NCBI RefSeq assembly: GCF_000336385.2
Contig: NZ_HG424478.1
Span: 1-37,149 of the forward strand
Reading direction: 5' to 3'
Source: Lysobacter antibioticus HS124
Lineage (GTDB): Bacteria > Pseudomonadota > Gammaproteobacteria > Xanthomonadales > Xanthomonadaceae
Length of the DNA stretch: 37,149 nt
Each line of letters opens with the position of its first letter. Position 1 is the stretch's first letter. Position numbers and translations under genes: made by a program. The notes under the pieces are model-generated. The model ran no database searches and was not told the origin of the DNA. It worked only from the letters and a program-made list of their open reading frames with translations. Below, one piece after another: positions 1-8,875 of the stretch.

Positions 1-316
1 GGACGTTGTCGCCTTGGACAAAGAAAGTGACCCGGCCGCTTGCGGACGGAAGCTCTGCTTGAAGCTTTAAGCTTTGAAGCTTCACAGGCCTTCGAACGAC
101 AGACGCCGCGAGACCGCAAGGACGCGGTCGCGGCTTACGCCGCTCCTACACACCCCGCGACGGTTTCGGGCTTCGATCGATGGCGAAGGCGTTGATTCCT
201 CTACGCGTCCCGTGGTCGCGGCTTGCGCCGCTCCTACCCAACCCCGCGACGGTTTCGGGCTTCGATCGATGGCGCCGGCGTTGGGCTCCCTGCGCGCCCC
301 AGGGGGCGCCGGCCGC
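1..316. other. Non-coding left edge of window
   Basis: No convincing gene lies here. The second forward frame is open from the first base to a TAA at 68-70 (22 codons). It could be the tail of a gene that starts outside the window, but it is too short to call. An AAGCTT-rich stretch follows at 59-83, then the duplicated REP-like unit described separately. The strip lies just downstream of the leftward LytTR regulator gene. Confidence 0.6.
127..283. repeat. Duplicated 88-89 bp unit carrying a REP-like palindrome
   Basis: Two near-identical direct copies start at about 127 and 215. Each opens with a short palindrome-like segment (GTCGCGGCTT, then A or G, then CGCCGCTCCTAC) at 127-150 and 215-238. 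Each continues with CCCCGCGACGGTTTCGGGC and a CTTCGATCGATGGCG segment at 152-185 and 241-274. The copies differ at a few bases plus one inserted base. The GCGGC-TTRC-GCCGC core resembles the abundant REP-type sequences of Xanthomonadaceae and Pseudomonas. The family assignment is from memory, while the duplication is directly visible. Confidence 0.7.
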
Positions 317-1060
317 TCACCCCAGGCCGAGGCCGGCGCGGACTTTTTCGCGATAGCTGGCGCCGCTGCCTAGGCGCAGGCCGTTGGTCAGGCGCAGCAG
401 GTAGCGGCCGCCGTCGAGATGTTCGATGTCGCGGATCGCGTCGACCCGGACGATCCGCGAGCGGTGGATGCGCAGGAAACGACGCGGGTCCAGCCGGGTT
501 TCGATCCCGCTCATGGTCTCGCGCAACAGATACGACTGCGCGCCGCAGCGCAGCTCGACATAGTTGCTCTGCGCCAGCACGCATTCGATCTCGTCGACCG
601 GTATCAGGCGCAGGCGCGCGCCGACCGGCACCGCCAGTCGCGGCGGATAGGCCTGCCCGTCGCCGGCCTCGGCCGCGCGCAAGGCCGGTTCGCGTGCGCG
701 TCGCACGCGCGCCAGCGCGGCGGCAAGACGCTCGGCGGAATAAGGTTTCAACAGGTAGTCGACCGCATCGGCGTCGAAAGCGCGCAAGGCGTGATCGGCA
801 TAAGCGGTCACGAACACCACCTGCGGCCGCTGCGGCGACGGCAGGGCTTCGAGTACGCCGAAGCCGCTGAGTTCGGGCAGGCGGATGTCGAGGAACACCA
901 CGTCCGGCTGCAACCGGCGCAAGGCGGCGATCGCGCTGTCGCCGTCGGCGCATTCGGCCACCACGTCGACCGCACCGGCCTGCTCGAGCAGGCGCCGCAG
1001 CCGCGCCCGCGACATGGCTTCGTCGTCGACCACCACCGCGCGCAACGGCGTCGCGTTCAT
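317..1060 (-). CDS. LytTR-family response regulator transcription factor
   Basis: A 247-aa two-domain response regulator. The N-terminal receiver domain (about 1-120) has the acidic pair D12/D13, the phospho-acceptor D58 in VVFLDIRLPE, and a conserved KP in DYLLKPY. The C-terminal LytTR DNA-binding domain (about 145-247) shows the typical ECVLAQSNYVELR and FLRIHRSRIVRVDAI segments. The domain order matches the AlgR/LytR class, which bind DNA through a ten-strand LytTR fold. The chosen ATG at 1060 overlaps the stop of the upstream kinase gene by 4 bp, so the two are almost certainly co-transcribed and translationally coupled. Its targets cannot be read from the sequence. The gene ends about 30 bp from the REP-like repeat. 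Confidence 0.93.
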   Translation of the reverse strand: MNATPLRAVVVDDEAMSRARLRRLLEQAGAVDVVAECADGDSAIAALRRLQPDVVFLDIRLPELSGFGVLEALPSPQRPQVVFVTAYADHALRAFDADAVDYLLKPYSAERLAAALARVRRAREPALRAAEAGDGQAYPPRLAVPVGARLRLIPVDEIECVLAQSNYVELRCGAQSYLLRETMSGIETRLDPRRFLRIHRSRIVRVDAIRDIEHLDGGRYLLRLTNGLRLGSGASYREKVRAGLGLG

Positions 1061-2130
1061 GCCGCCGCCTCGCCCGGCACCCATCGCCGGTACGGCAGTT
1101 GCAGGCGCACGCAGGTGCCGCCGGCGGGACGCGCGCCGATCTCGAAGCGGTGGCCGTTGCCGTACAGGCACTGCAGCCGCGCGCGGGTATTGCTCAAGCC
1201 CACGCCCGGCCCCGGGGCGGCCGCACGCTGGCCGCCGTCGTCGCTGACCTCCAGGATCAACCGGTCGGCCTCGCGCTGCGCGCTGACCGACACTGCGCCG
1301 GGCGTGGTCCGGGTCGCGACCGCGTGGTGGATCGCGTTCTCGACCAAGGGCTGCAACAGCAGCTGCGGCACGCTGGCGTCGAGCAAGGCCGAGTCGATCG
1401 CCCATTCGACCTGCAGGCGCTCGCCGAGCCGGATCTTCTCGATGCCCAGGTAGTGGTCGAGTACGACCAGTTCGTCGCGCAACGCAATCTCCTGGTTGTG
1501 CGAGTTGTCCAGGCTGTGGCGCAGCAGCGCGCCGAGATCGACCAGCATGCGGTCGGCGCCGTCGGGATCGCGATGCACCATCTCGGCGATCGAGTTCAAC
1601 GCGTTGAACAGAAAATGCGGATTGAGCTGGGCCGACAAGGCCTCCAGCCGCGCCCGCGCCAGGCGCGACTCCAGTTCCAGGGCCTGACGCTCGCGCTGGC
1701 GCGCGCGCGCCGCGTAGGCGCCGGCGTGGGCGACGCCGACGATCATCCAACTGCTGAGGGTGTTGTTGAGCACGCTGGTGAACAGCACTTCGCCCGGGCC
1801 GGGCAGCACCTCGTACCAACCGATCCAGCGATTGAACAGCAGCACCGCGACGGTGCGCAGCACGATCACCGCCAGCACCGCCAGCCCCTGCACGCACAGC
1901 GCGCGGGCGACGCGGCCACGTTCGATCGGCTGCCGGCGCACGCATTCGAACAGGAACAGGGTCAGCGGCACCCACAGCCAGGCGCTGGCCAGCTCCTTGC
2001 GCAGGGTGCCGCTCCAGTCCGGGGCCTGGCCGGCGGCCTCGTGCATGGTCGCGATCTGGCCGACCCAGACCAAGCCGCTGAGGGTCCACCAGCCGAGCAC
2101 CGCGAGCAGCAGCCAAGTTCGATTGCGCAT
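1057..2130 (-). CDS. LytS/AlgZ-type sensor histidine kinase
   Basis: A 357-aa membrane histidine kinase of the His_kinase family (PF06580). The N-terminal 130 residues contain about four hydrophobic segments (near 6-24, 50-62, 80-98 and 118-138) and no obvious extracytoplasmic sensor domain. A short helix leads to LSAQLNPHFLFNALNS with the phospho-accepting His at 172, the hallmark of this family. A HATPase_c domain follows, with the N-box segment PLVENAIHHAV and the G-box segment DDGGQRAAAPGPGVGLSNTR. It should autophosphorylate and pass phosphate to D58 of the adjacent regulator, with which it overlaps by ATGA. The signal sensed is unknown. Confidence 0.93.
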   Translation of the reverse strand: MRNRTWLLLAVLGWWTLSGLVWVGQIATMHEAAGQAPDWSGTLRKELASAWLWVPLTLFLFECVRRQPIERGRVARALCVQGLAVLAVIVLRTVAVLLFNRWIGWYEVLPGPGEVLFTSVLNNTLSSWMIVGVAHAGAYAARARQRERQALELESRLARARLEALSAQLNPHFLFNALNSIAEMVHRDPDGADRMLVDLGALLRHSLDNSHNQEIALRDELVVLDHYLGIEKIRLGERLQVEWAIDSALLDASVPQLLLQPLVENAIHHAVATRTTPGAVSVSAQREADRLILEVSDDGGQRAAAPGPGVGLSNTRARLQCLYGNGHRFEIGARPAGGTCVRLQLPYRRWVPGEAAA

Positions 2131-2279
2131 GGACGGGGATGCTGGACCGCGCCGCGCGCGCTTGCAATCGCAACGCCGGCATTCGTCACCGCGCGGCCCC
2201 GGTTCGTCCCCGCGGGCGCCTCGGCGCCTGGCCGGCGGCGCAGGCTGCGGCCACCGACCGCTCCCACGAGGACACCGCC

Positions 2280-3200
2280 ATGCGCCGCCCCTTGCCGCCC
2301 GTCGCCGCGCCCTGGGCTTTCGCCTTCGCCGCCAGCCTGCTCGCCTGCGCCGCGCCGTTGCGCGCCGGCGAAACCTGCCCCGAAGTGCGCCGCTACGGCG
2401 ACGGCAGCATCAACAGCCCGGGCTGGGAGTGGCGGCTGAGCTTCAGCCCCGACCGTCGCCGCGCGTATTGGTCGCACACCGCCGGTTGGTGGCCGGGCAC
2501 GCGCGAGCGCGCCACGATCCGCACCGCGCTGCGCGGCCGCAACGGCTGGGGCGCGCCGCAGACAGCGTCGTTCTCCGGCGTGCACAGCGACATGGACCCG
2601 TTCGTCTCGCCCGACGGCCGCTCGCTGGTGTTCTCCTCCGCGCGCCCGCGCCCGGACGGACAGGCGGGGAAGATGGATTTGTGGCTGGCCGAACGCCACG
2701 CCCACGGCTGGCGCGAACCGCGCCATCTCGGCGATGCGGTCAACAGCGCCGGCGACGAGTTGTACCCGAGCATGGATCGCCGCGGCCATCTCTACTTCGC
2801 CAGCGAACGCGGCGGCGAGTGGAACATCTACGTCAGCCGTCGCCTGCGCAACGGCGACTACGCGCCGGCGCAAGCGGTCGCCGGCGGCGTCAACACCGCC
2901 GAACGCTGGGAGTTCAATCCGGAAATTTCGCCCGACGGCCGCACCCTGCTGTTCACCCGCCTGGACCTGCCCGACGCCTTGCCCGACCAGGGCCACGGCT
3001 GGGGCGACCTGTATGCGGCGCGCTGGCGCGACGGCCGCTTCGGCACCGCGGTCAACCTCGGCCCCTGCGTCAACACCCGATGGGACGAATTCCATCCCAC
3101 CGTGTTGTGGGAACGCCGGCAGTTGTTCTACGCCCGCGACATCGGCCAGCCCAGCGACTTCTACACCACCCGCCTGCGCCTGCCCGACCTCGGCGATTGA
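2280..3200 (+). CDS. Exported PD40/TolB-like beta-propeller protein
   Basis: A 306-aa protein with an N-terminal signal peptide (hydrophobic 8-22, likely cleavage after LRAG near residue 29). At least four PD40 (WD40-like) repeats follow, recognised by FVSPDGRSLVFSS, YPSMDRRGHLYFASE, EISPDGRTLLFTR and FHPTVLWERRQLFYARD. Such repeats build a beta-propeller, as in TolB and related periplasmic proteins, and commonly serve as binding scaffolds. No catalytic domain is fused to it, so its ligand is unknown. The ATG at 2280 has GAGGA just upstream. The gene is divergent from the histidine kinase, with 149 bp between them, and lies 174 bp before the DUF885 gene. Confidence 0.88.
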   Translation: MRRPLPPVAAPWAFAFAASLLACAAPLRAGETCPEVRRYGDGSINSPGWEWRLSFSPDRRRAYWSHTAGWWPGTRERATIRTALRGRNGWGAPQTASFSGVHSDMDPFVSPDGRSLVFSSARPRPDGQAGKMDLWLAERHAHGWREPRHLGDAVNSAGDELYPSMDRRGHLYFASERGGEWNIYVSRRLRNGDYAPAQAVAGGVNTAERWEFNPEISPDGRTLLFTRLDLPDALPDQGHGWGDLYAARWRDGRFGTAVNLGPCVNTRWDEFHPTVLWERRQLFYARDIGQPSDFYTTRLRLPDLGD

Positions 3201-3374
3201 GCAGGGCCGCCGCGCACGCGCAGGACCCGGCCGCCGGCGCGCTGGTCCGCCGGCGATCCGCGACACCGCGACGTCGCGCACGCTGCGGCCGCGGCGGCGC
3301 ATGACCTTCGGCGCTTGCCGCGGCATGGCGCGCACGGGAGCCTGCGGGTCCGTCCGTTGCGAACGCCCGTTCCC

Positions 3375-5240
3375 ATGACTCCGACCCCGTTCCGACCGGG
3401 CCCGGCGCGCGCCGCGCGCCCGGCCGCCGTGTCCCGCCTCGTCCTCGTCGCGGCCTTGAGCGCCGCGCTCGTCCTGGCCCTGCCCGCCGCCGCCCAGGCC
3501 GCCGACGCCGGCACGCCCGCGCCGCGCGTCACCGTGCAGACCAAGGCCGAGAAACTCAACCGCCTGTACGAGCAGTACTGGGAAGAAACCCTGCAGCTCA
3601 ATCCGCTGCTCGCCACCGCCCAGGGCGACCCGCGCTACAACGACCGCTTGCCGAACTTCGCCAGCGCCGAGTTCCGCCGGCGCAGCCGCGAGTTCGACCA
3701 GCGCTGGCTCAAGACCATTGAATCGGTCGGCTCGCAAGGCCTGTCGGCGCAAGACTTGCTGAGCTACGAGATCTTCGTCCGCGACACGCGCATGGACCTG
3801 GAAGCCGAGCGCTTCCCGGGCTGGATGCAGCCGGTCAACCAGTTCAACAACTTCGCCGCCACGATCGCCCAGCTCGGCTCGGGCGCCGGCTCGCAGCCGT
3901 TCAAGACCGTCGCCGACTACGACAACTGGCGCAAGCGCGCGGCGCTGGCGCCGGCGGTGTTCGACCAGCTCATCGCCAACAGCCGCGAAGGGGTCAAGCG
4001 CGGCGTGGTCCAGCCCAAGGCGCTGATGCTAAAGGTGCTGCCGCAGCTCGACGCGCTGATCAAGGAACGCGCCGAGGACACCCTGTTCTGGAAGCCGGTG
4101 ACGAATTGGCCGGCCGGCATCGAAGAGCAGGACAAGGCGCGCCTGAGCGCCGAGTACCGGCAGATGATCGAGACCGAATTGATGCCGGCCTATGCCCGGC
4201 TGCGCGACTACATCAAGAACGAGTACCTGGCGCAGGCGCGCGACAGCGCCGGGCTCGGCGCGCTGCCCGACGGCGCCGATTGGTACGCCTTCAACGCCCG
4301 CCGCTCGACCACCACCGAGCTGAGCCCGGCGCAGATCCACCAGATCGGCCTGGACGAGGTGGCGCGCATCCACGGCGAGATCCGCAAGGTCATGGCCGAG
4401 GTCAAGTTCCAGGGCTCGCTGCAGGACTTCTTCAAGTTCATGCAGAACGATCCGCGCTTCGTGTTCAAGGACGAGCCGGCCCTGCTCGCCCACTACCGCG
4501 GTCTGGAAGCCAAGATCAACCGCAAAGTGCCGGAACTGTTTTCGCTGACCCCGAAAGCGCCGTTCGAGATCCGTCCGGTGGAAGCGTTCCGCGCCCAGTC
4601 CGCGGCCGGCGGTTCGTACATGCGGCCGAGCGAGGACGGCAGCCGCCCGGGCATCTTCTACGTCAACACCTACGACTTGCCGACGCGCAAGACTTGGGAC
4701 GCGGAAGACCTGTACCTGCACGAGGCCATCCCCGGCCACCACTTCCAATTGGCCCTGCAACAGGAACTGAGCGACCTGCCCAAGTTCCGCCGCTTCGGCG
4801 GCGCCACCGCCTTCACCGAAGGCTGGGGCTTGTACGCCGAATCGCTGGGCCGCGACCTGGGCGTCTACACCGATCCCTACAACTACTTCGGCTATCTGCA
4901 GAACGAGCTGTGGCGCGCGATCCGCCTGGTGGTGGACACCGGCCTGCACAGCAAGGGCTGGACCCGCGAGCAGGTGATCGCCTACATGCTGGAGAACTCG
5001 GCCGAGAGCGAGACCCAGTCCACCGCCGAAGCCGAACGCTACATGGCCATCCCCGGCCAGGCCCTGGCCTACAAGATCGGCGAATTGCGCATCATGCAGT
5101 TGCGCCAGCGCGCCGAGCAGGCGCTGGGGCCGCGCTTCGACATCCGCGAGTTCCACGCCGAAGTGCTCAAGGACGGCGCCGTGCCGCTGGACGTGCTGGA
5201 ACGCAAGATCGACCGCTGGATCGCCTCGCGCCGCGGCTGA
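3375..5240 (+). CDS. Exported DUF885-family metallopeptidase-like protein
   Basis: A 621-aa protein with a long signal peptide (hydrophobic stretch about 20-42, probable cleavage after AAAQA). The rest matches the DUF885 family, whose members carry a zinc-peptidase-like motif seen here as HEAIPGHH at residues 449-456. It is followed by the family's GGATAFTEGWGLYAESLG segment, whose Glu is the likely third metal ligand. The final third is helical. DUF885 proteins are usually periplasmic or outer-membrane-associated and are thought to be peptidases, but substrates are mostly uncharacterised. The start was placed at 3375 because an upstream in-frame ATG would add a segment unlike a signal peptide. 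A hairpin at 5288-5311 follows the stop. Confidence 0.9.
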   Translation: MTPTPFRPGPARAARPAAVSRLVLVAALSAALVLALPAAAQAADAGTPAPRVTVQTKAEKLNRLYEQYWEETLQLNPLLATAQGDPRYNDRLPNFASAEFRRRSREFDQRWLKTIESVGSQGLSAQDLLSYEIFVRDTRMDLEAERFPGWMQPVNQFNNFAATIAQLGSGAGSQPFKTVADYDNWRKRAALAPAVFDQLIANSREGVKRGVVQPKALMLKVLPQLDALIKERAEDTLFWKPVTNWPAGIEEQDKARLSAEYRQMIETELMPAYARLRDYIKNEYLAQARDSAGLGALPDGADWYAFNARRSTTTELSPAQIHQIGLDEVARIHGEIRKVMAEVKFQGSLQDFFKFMQNDPRFVFKDEPALLAHYRGLEAKINRKVPELFSLTPKAPFEIRPVEAFRAQSAAGGSYMRPSEDGSRPGIFYVNTYDLPTRKTWDAEDLYLHEAIPGHHFQLALQQELSDLPKFRRFGGATAFTEGWGLYAESLGRDLGVYTDPYNYFGYLQNELWRAIRLVVDTGLHSKGWTREQVIAYMLENSAESETQSTAEAERYMAIPGQALAYKIGELRIMQLRQRAEQALGPRFDIREFHAEVLKDGAVPLDVLERKIDRWIASRRG

Positions 5241-5287
5241 GCGGCCCTGCCGGCGGCCGGGTGGGACCGCCGCCGGCCAAGGCCCCG

Positions 5288-5311
5288 GGACCGGTCCGTA
5301 CGGGCCGGTCC
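5288..5311 (+). terminator. Hairpin after DUF885 gene, possible terminator
   Basis: GGACCGGTCC and GGGCCGGTCC pair around a GTAC loop, giving a 10-bp stem with one G-U pair about 47 bp after the stop codon. There is no T-run, so intrinsic termination is uncertain. Confidence 0.35.
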
Positions 5312-5412
5312 GCTTCCGTACAGCGAACCCGGGCCCGGCGGCGCTAGGATGCCCCCGGAGTCGGCCGCAGCAGAACGCAACGGCCGCGGCGGAAAAAATG
5401 TGACCGACGGCG

Positions 5413-5418
5413 CATAAT
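5413..5418 (+). promoter_or_regulatory. Candidate -10 box for the LysM-FecR gene
   Basis: CATAAT lies 62 bp before the chosen ATG, inside a short GCGCAT-A-ATGCGC palindrome at 5410-5422. No good -35 is found 17 bp upstream, so this is only a candidate. Confidence 0.25.
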
Positions 5419-5480
5419 GCGCGGTTGCTATGCCGCTGCCGCCCGTCGGCCCCGCTGTCCCACCCAGCTACGGAAAACGG

Positions 5481-7181
5481 ATGCTTCCCACTCCAGCGCT
5501 CCCGCTCCCCGCTTTCGTGCGCGCCGCCCGTCGCCTGGCCGCCGCGCGCCGGCCCTTCGCCGCCGCCCTGGGCGGCCTGCTGTTGCTGGGCTCCGGCCTG
5601 GCCCAGGCCGAAGACTGGGCCTACCGGGTCCGCCCCGGCGACACCCTGTGGGACCTTGGCGCCAAGCATCTCAAGGTCGGGATCAACTGGCGCAAACTGC
5701 AGGAATACAACCGCATCGCCGACCCCTACCACCTGCCGCCGGGCTCGCGCATGCAGTTCCCGATCGGCTGGCTGCGGATCGAGCCGGCCAAGGCGCGGGT
5801 GGTCGCGGTACGCGGCGCGGTCAATTTGCTGCCGCCGGCCGCCGCCACGCCGCTGCCGGCCAAGCTGGTCAGCGAAGGCATGCACATCGGCATCGGCAGC
5901 CGCCTGGAAACCGGGCCGGGCGCCAGCGCCACGCTGGAGTTCGCCGACGGCTCGCGCCTGCTGGTGCAGGACAACAGCAGCGTGGTGTTCGACCAGCTCA
6001 GCAGCTACGGCAGCACCGGCATGGTCGACACCCGCATGCGCCTGCGCCGCGGCCGCACCTTGAACCGGGTCATCCCGGCCAAGGGACCGGCCTCGCGCTA
6101 CATCATCGACACCCCCTCGGCGACCTCGAGCGTGCGCGGCACCCACTTCCGGGTCAGCGCCGGCGATGAGGGCGCGCCGGACGCGACCGAAGTGCTGGAA
6201 GGCAAGGTCGCCGTCGGCGCCGGCCCGGGCCAGGTGCTGCTGCGCCCGGGCTACGGCACCGTCGCCGCGGCCGGCGCCGCGCCGGCTGCGCCGATCGCGC
6301 TGCTGCCGGCCCCGTCCTGGGCGGATGCGGACACCCGCCTGGAGCAGTTGCCGGCCGTGCTGGCCTGGGCGCCGGTGCCCGGCGCGGTGGCCTACCGGGT
6401 GGAAGTCGTGCGCGACGACGCGCCGGAAGTGCTGCTGTTCGAAACCCGCACTCAGGACACCCGCCTGCGCATCGACGACCTGCCGGCCGGACGCCAGCGG
6501 GTGCGGGTGCGCGCCGTCGCCGACAACGGCCTGGGCGGCCGCGACAGCGAGCGCAGTTTCGTCGTCCACGATCTGCCGCCGCCGCTGACGATCAGCCCGC
6601 TCGACGGCCAGCGCATCGGCCTGCCGCGGCCGCGCTTCGAGTGGACCCTGGCCCAGGGCGTCGAACGCACCCGCTTGCAGGTGGCGGCGGACGAACAGTT
6701 CGCGCAGCCGCTGATCGATACCGAAGTCGACGGCCAGCGCTTCCGTCCGTCGCTATCCCTGCCCGCGGGCAAGTACTATTGGCGCGTGGCGTCGCGCGAT
6801 GCGCAAGGCCGCATCGGCCGGTTCGGCAACGCCTTGCCGTTCGAGGTCAGCGACGCACCGGCCGATCCCGGCCTGGAAGCTCCTCAGGCCGCGCAGGGAC
6901 GTCTGACCCTGCGCTGGCAGAAGGGCGAACCGGGCCAGCGCTACCGCGTGCAGATCGCGCGCAAGCCCGACTTTTCCACGCTGTTGCTCGAAGAGGTGGT
7001 GGACGTGCCGCAGATCGAACTCAAGCGCCCCGGCAGCGGCCGCTGGTACGTGCGCGTGCAGACCGTCGAGGACGACGGCTACGCGGCGCCGTTCGGCCCC
7101 TCGCAGGAAATCCGCCTGCCGTGCCGCCTGTGCTACGGCGCCGGCGCGGCGGGCGCCGTGTTGCTGCTGCTGGCTCTATGA
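5481..7181 (+). CDS. LysM and FecR domain cell-wall protein with C-terminal hydrophobic tail
   Basis: A 566-aa exported protein. The signal peptide ends near residue 44 (LAQA/EDW). A LysM peptidoglycan-binding domain (about 46-92) begins YRVRPGDTLWDLGAKHL. A FecR domain (about 105-240) includes LETGPGASATLEFADGSRL and the typical SATSSVRGTHFRV. Two or three beta-sandwich, fibronectin-like segments occupy about 260-545. The protein ends with a short hydrophobic stretch after LPCRLC that could insert in the inner membrane. The start at 5481 was preferred over an in-frame ATG at 5430 because it begins just before the signal peptide. Its stop overlaps the start of the CHASE2-GGDEF gene (ATGA), so the two are translationally coupled. 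LysM-FecR proteins beside CHASE2 cyclases recur in proteobacteria; a role as wall-bound sensor or partner is an inference. Confidence 0.9.
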   Translation: MLPTPALPLPAFVRAARRLAAARRPFAAALGGLLLLGSGLAQAEDWAYRVRPGDTLWDLGAKHLKVGINWRKLQEYNRIADPYHLPPGSRMQFPIGWLRIEPAKARVVAVRGAVNLLPPAAATPLPAKLVSEGMHIGIGSRLETGPGASATLEFADGSRLLVQDNSSVVFDQLSSYGSTGMVDTRMRLRRGRTLNRVIPAKGPASRYIIDTPSATSSVRGTHFRVSAGDEGAPDATEVLEGKVAVGAGPGQVLLRPGYGTVAAAGAAPAAPIALLPAPSWADADTRLEQLPAVLAWAPVPGAVAYRVEVVRDDAPEVLLFETRTQDTRLRIDDLPAGRQRVRVRAVADNGLGGRDSERSFVVHDLPPPLTISPLDGQRIGLPRPRFEWTLAQGVERTRLQVAADEQFAQPLIDTEVDGQRFRPSLSLPAGKYYWRVASRDAQGRIGRFGNALPFEVSDAPADPGLEAPQAAQGRLTLRWQKGEPGQRYRVQIARKPDFSTLLLEEVVDVPQIELKRPGSGRWYVRVQTVEDDGYAAPFGPSQEIRLPCRLCYGAGAAGAVLLLLAL

Positions 7182-8842
7182 CCTTCGGCGCCCGGTCCTG
7201 GCTGCTGCGCGGCGCCACCGCGCTGGTCGTGGCCGGCCTCGCGGCGCTGTTGACCGTAAGCGGCGCCACCTGGCGCCTGGACGATTTCTTCTACGACCTG
7301 CACCTGTCCAAGTGGGGCTACGCGCCCGACGACGACGTGGTGATCGTCGCCATCGACGACCGCAGCCTCAACGAGCTCGGGCAATGGCCGTGGCCGCGCG
7401 ACATCCATGCGCAAATGCTCGACCGCCTGGGCTACGCCGGCGTGCGCGGGGTCGCGCTGGACCTGGTCCTGACCGAGCCCGACCGCAACGGCGACCAGCA
7501 CGACCGTACCTTGGCCGCGGCCATGCGCCGGCTCGGCCGGGTCGCCCTGCCGGTGATCACCGCGCCGATGCGCCAGAATGCGCCGCCGGTGGAAGTGCTG
7601 CCGACGCCGCTGATCGCCACCGCCGCCGCCACCCTGGGCCATACCGACATCGAACTCGATGCCGAGGGCACCACCCGCGGCATGTACCTCAAGGCCGGGC
7701 TGGGCGAATCGCGCTGGTCGGCGCTGGGCCTGGCGCTGATCGGGCTGGAACCCGGCACCGCGCCGCATCCTCTGCCCGGCCTGCGCCGGCCCAGGTCGCA
7801 GCAGGGCTCGCCCTATCAGTGGACCCGCGACAACTACGTGCGGATCCGCTTCGCCGGCCCGCCCGGCACCTTCGGCCAGGTCTCCTACGCCGACGTGATC
7901 AACGGCCAGGTGCCGACCGAGCTGCTGCGCGGACGCTGGATCGTGGTCGGCGTCACCGCGACCGGGCTGGTGCCCAGCTACCTGACCCCGATGGCCGACG
8001 ACGCGCGCATGCACGGCGCCGAGTACCAGGCCAACGTGATCGAGATGCTGCTGCACGACCGCGCGATCGTGCCGCTGCACCCGCTGTGGCAGGCCCTGCT
8101 GGCCGCGGCCATGCTGTTCGCGGTGATGCTGCTGATGTTGCACCCGCGCCTGGAGCGGCCCCTGTTGGTGACCGGCGCCGGCGCGCTGCTGAGCGCGATC
8201 GGCAGCGTCGCCCTGCTGCGCCTGGGCAATGTCTGGTTCGCCCCGGCCACGACCATCGTCATGATCGGCCTGGCCTACCTGCTGTGGGTGATCGGCCATC
8301 TGCGCCACTGGCGCCGCGAGGCCAATCTCGACACCCTGACCCAGCTCGGCAACCGCCGCCGCTTCGACCACGTGCTGCAACGCGAGCTGGCCAGCGCGCG
8401 CCGCACCCGCGCGCCGCTGTCGCTGGCGCTGATCGACGTCGACTTCTTCAAGGCCTACAACGACGCCGAAGGCCATCGCGCCGGCGACAAGCTGCTGCGC
8501 GAGATCGCCGAGATCATCGCTGCGCACGCACGCCGGCCGCGCGACCTCGCCGCGCGCTTCGGCGGCGACGAATTCGCCCTGATCCTGCCGGACACCCACG
8601 TCGAAGGCGCCGCGCGCGTCGCCGACGGCATCCTCGACGACATGCGCAAGCTCGACGCGCGCTACGGCAAGGCCTCGGCCGACCAGCGGGTCAGCCTCAG
8701 CATCGGCCTGTACACCTGCGTCCCGGGCGTGCATACCCACGTGCGCACCGTGTTCGACGCCGCCGACGCGGCGCTGTACCAGGCCAAGGAAAACGGCCGC
8801 GACCGCCGCGTCGCCAGCCGGCTCGGCAGCGCCGAACCCTGA
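7178..8842 (+). CDS. CHASE2-GGDEF diguanylate cyclase
   Basis: A 554-aa inner-membrane diguanylate cyclase. An N-terminal membrane helix (about 11-30) is followed by a periplasmic CHASE2 sensor domain (about 35-300), which opens with DDFFYDLHLS and VVIVAIDDRSLNELGQWPWPR. Three closely spaced membrane helices lie at about 305-385. The cytoplasmic GGDEF domain (about 385-545) has an intact GGDEF at 462-466 and an RPRD inhibitory site at 453-456, exactly five residues upstream. It should therefore make cyclic di-GMP and be subject to product inhibition. No EAL domain is present. The ATG sits in the ATGA overlap with the LysM-FecR gene. What CHASE2 senses is unknown; coupling to a peptidoglycan-binding neighbour points to the envelope. 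Confidence 0.95.
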   Translation: MTFGARSWLLRGATALVVAGLAALLTVSGATWRLDDFFYDLHLSKWGYAPDDDVVIVAIDDRSLNELGQWPWPRDIHAQMLDRLGYAGVRGVALDLVLTEPDRNGDQHDRTLAAAMRRLGRVALPVITAPMRQNAPPVEVLPTPLIATAAATLGHTDIELDAEGTTRGMYLKAGLGESRWSALGLALIGLEPGTAPHPLPGLRRPRSQQGSPYQWTRDNYVRIRFAGPPGTFGQVSYADVINGQVPTELLRGRWIVVGVTATGLVPSYLTPMADDARMHGAEYQANVIEMLLHDRAIVPLHPLWQALLAAAMLFAVMLLMLHPRLERPLLVTGAGALLSAIGSVALLRLGNVWFAPATTIVMIGLAYLLWVIGHLRHWRREANLDTLTQLGNRRRFDHVLQRELASARRTRAPLSLALIDVDFFKAYNDAEGHRAGDKLLREIAEIIAAHARRPRDLAARFGGDEFALILPDTHVEGAARVADGILDDMRKLDARYGKASADQRVSLSIGLYTCVPGVHTHVRTVFDAADAALYQAKENGRDRRVASRLGSAEP

Positions 8843-8875
8843 GCGGCGGCCGCGCCCGGCCCTCCCGAACGGCCC

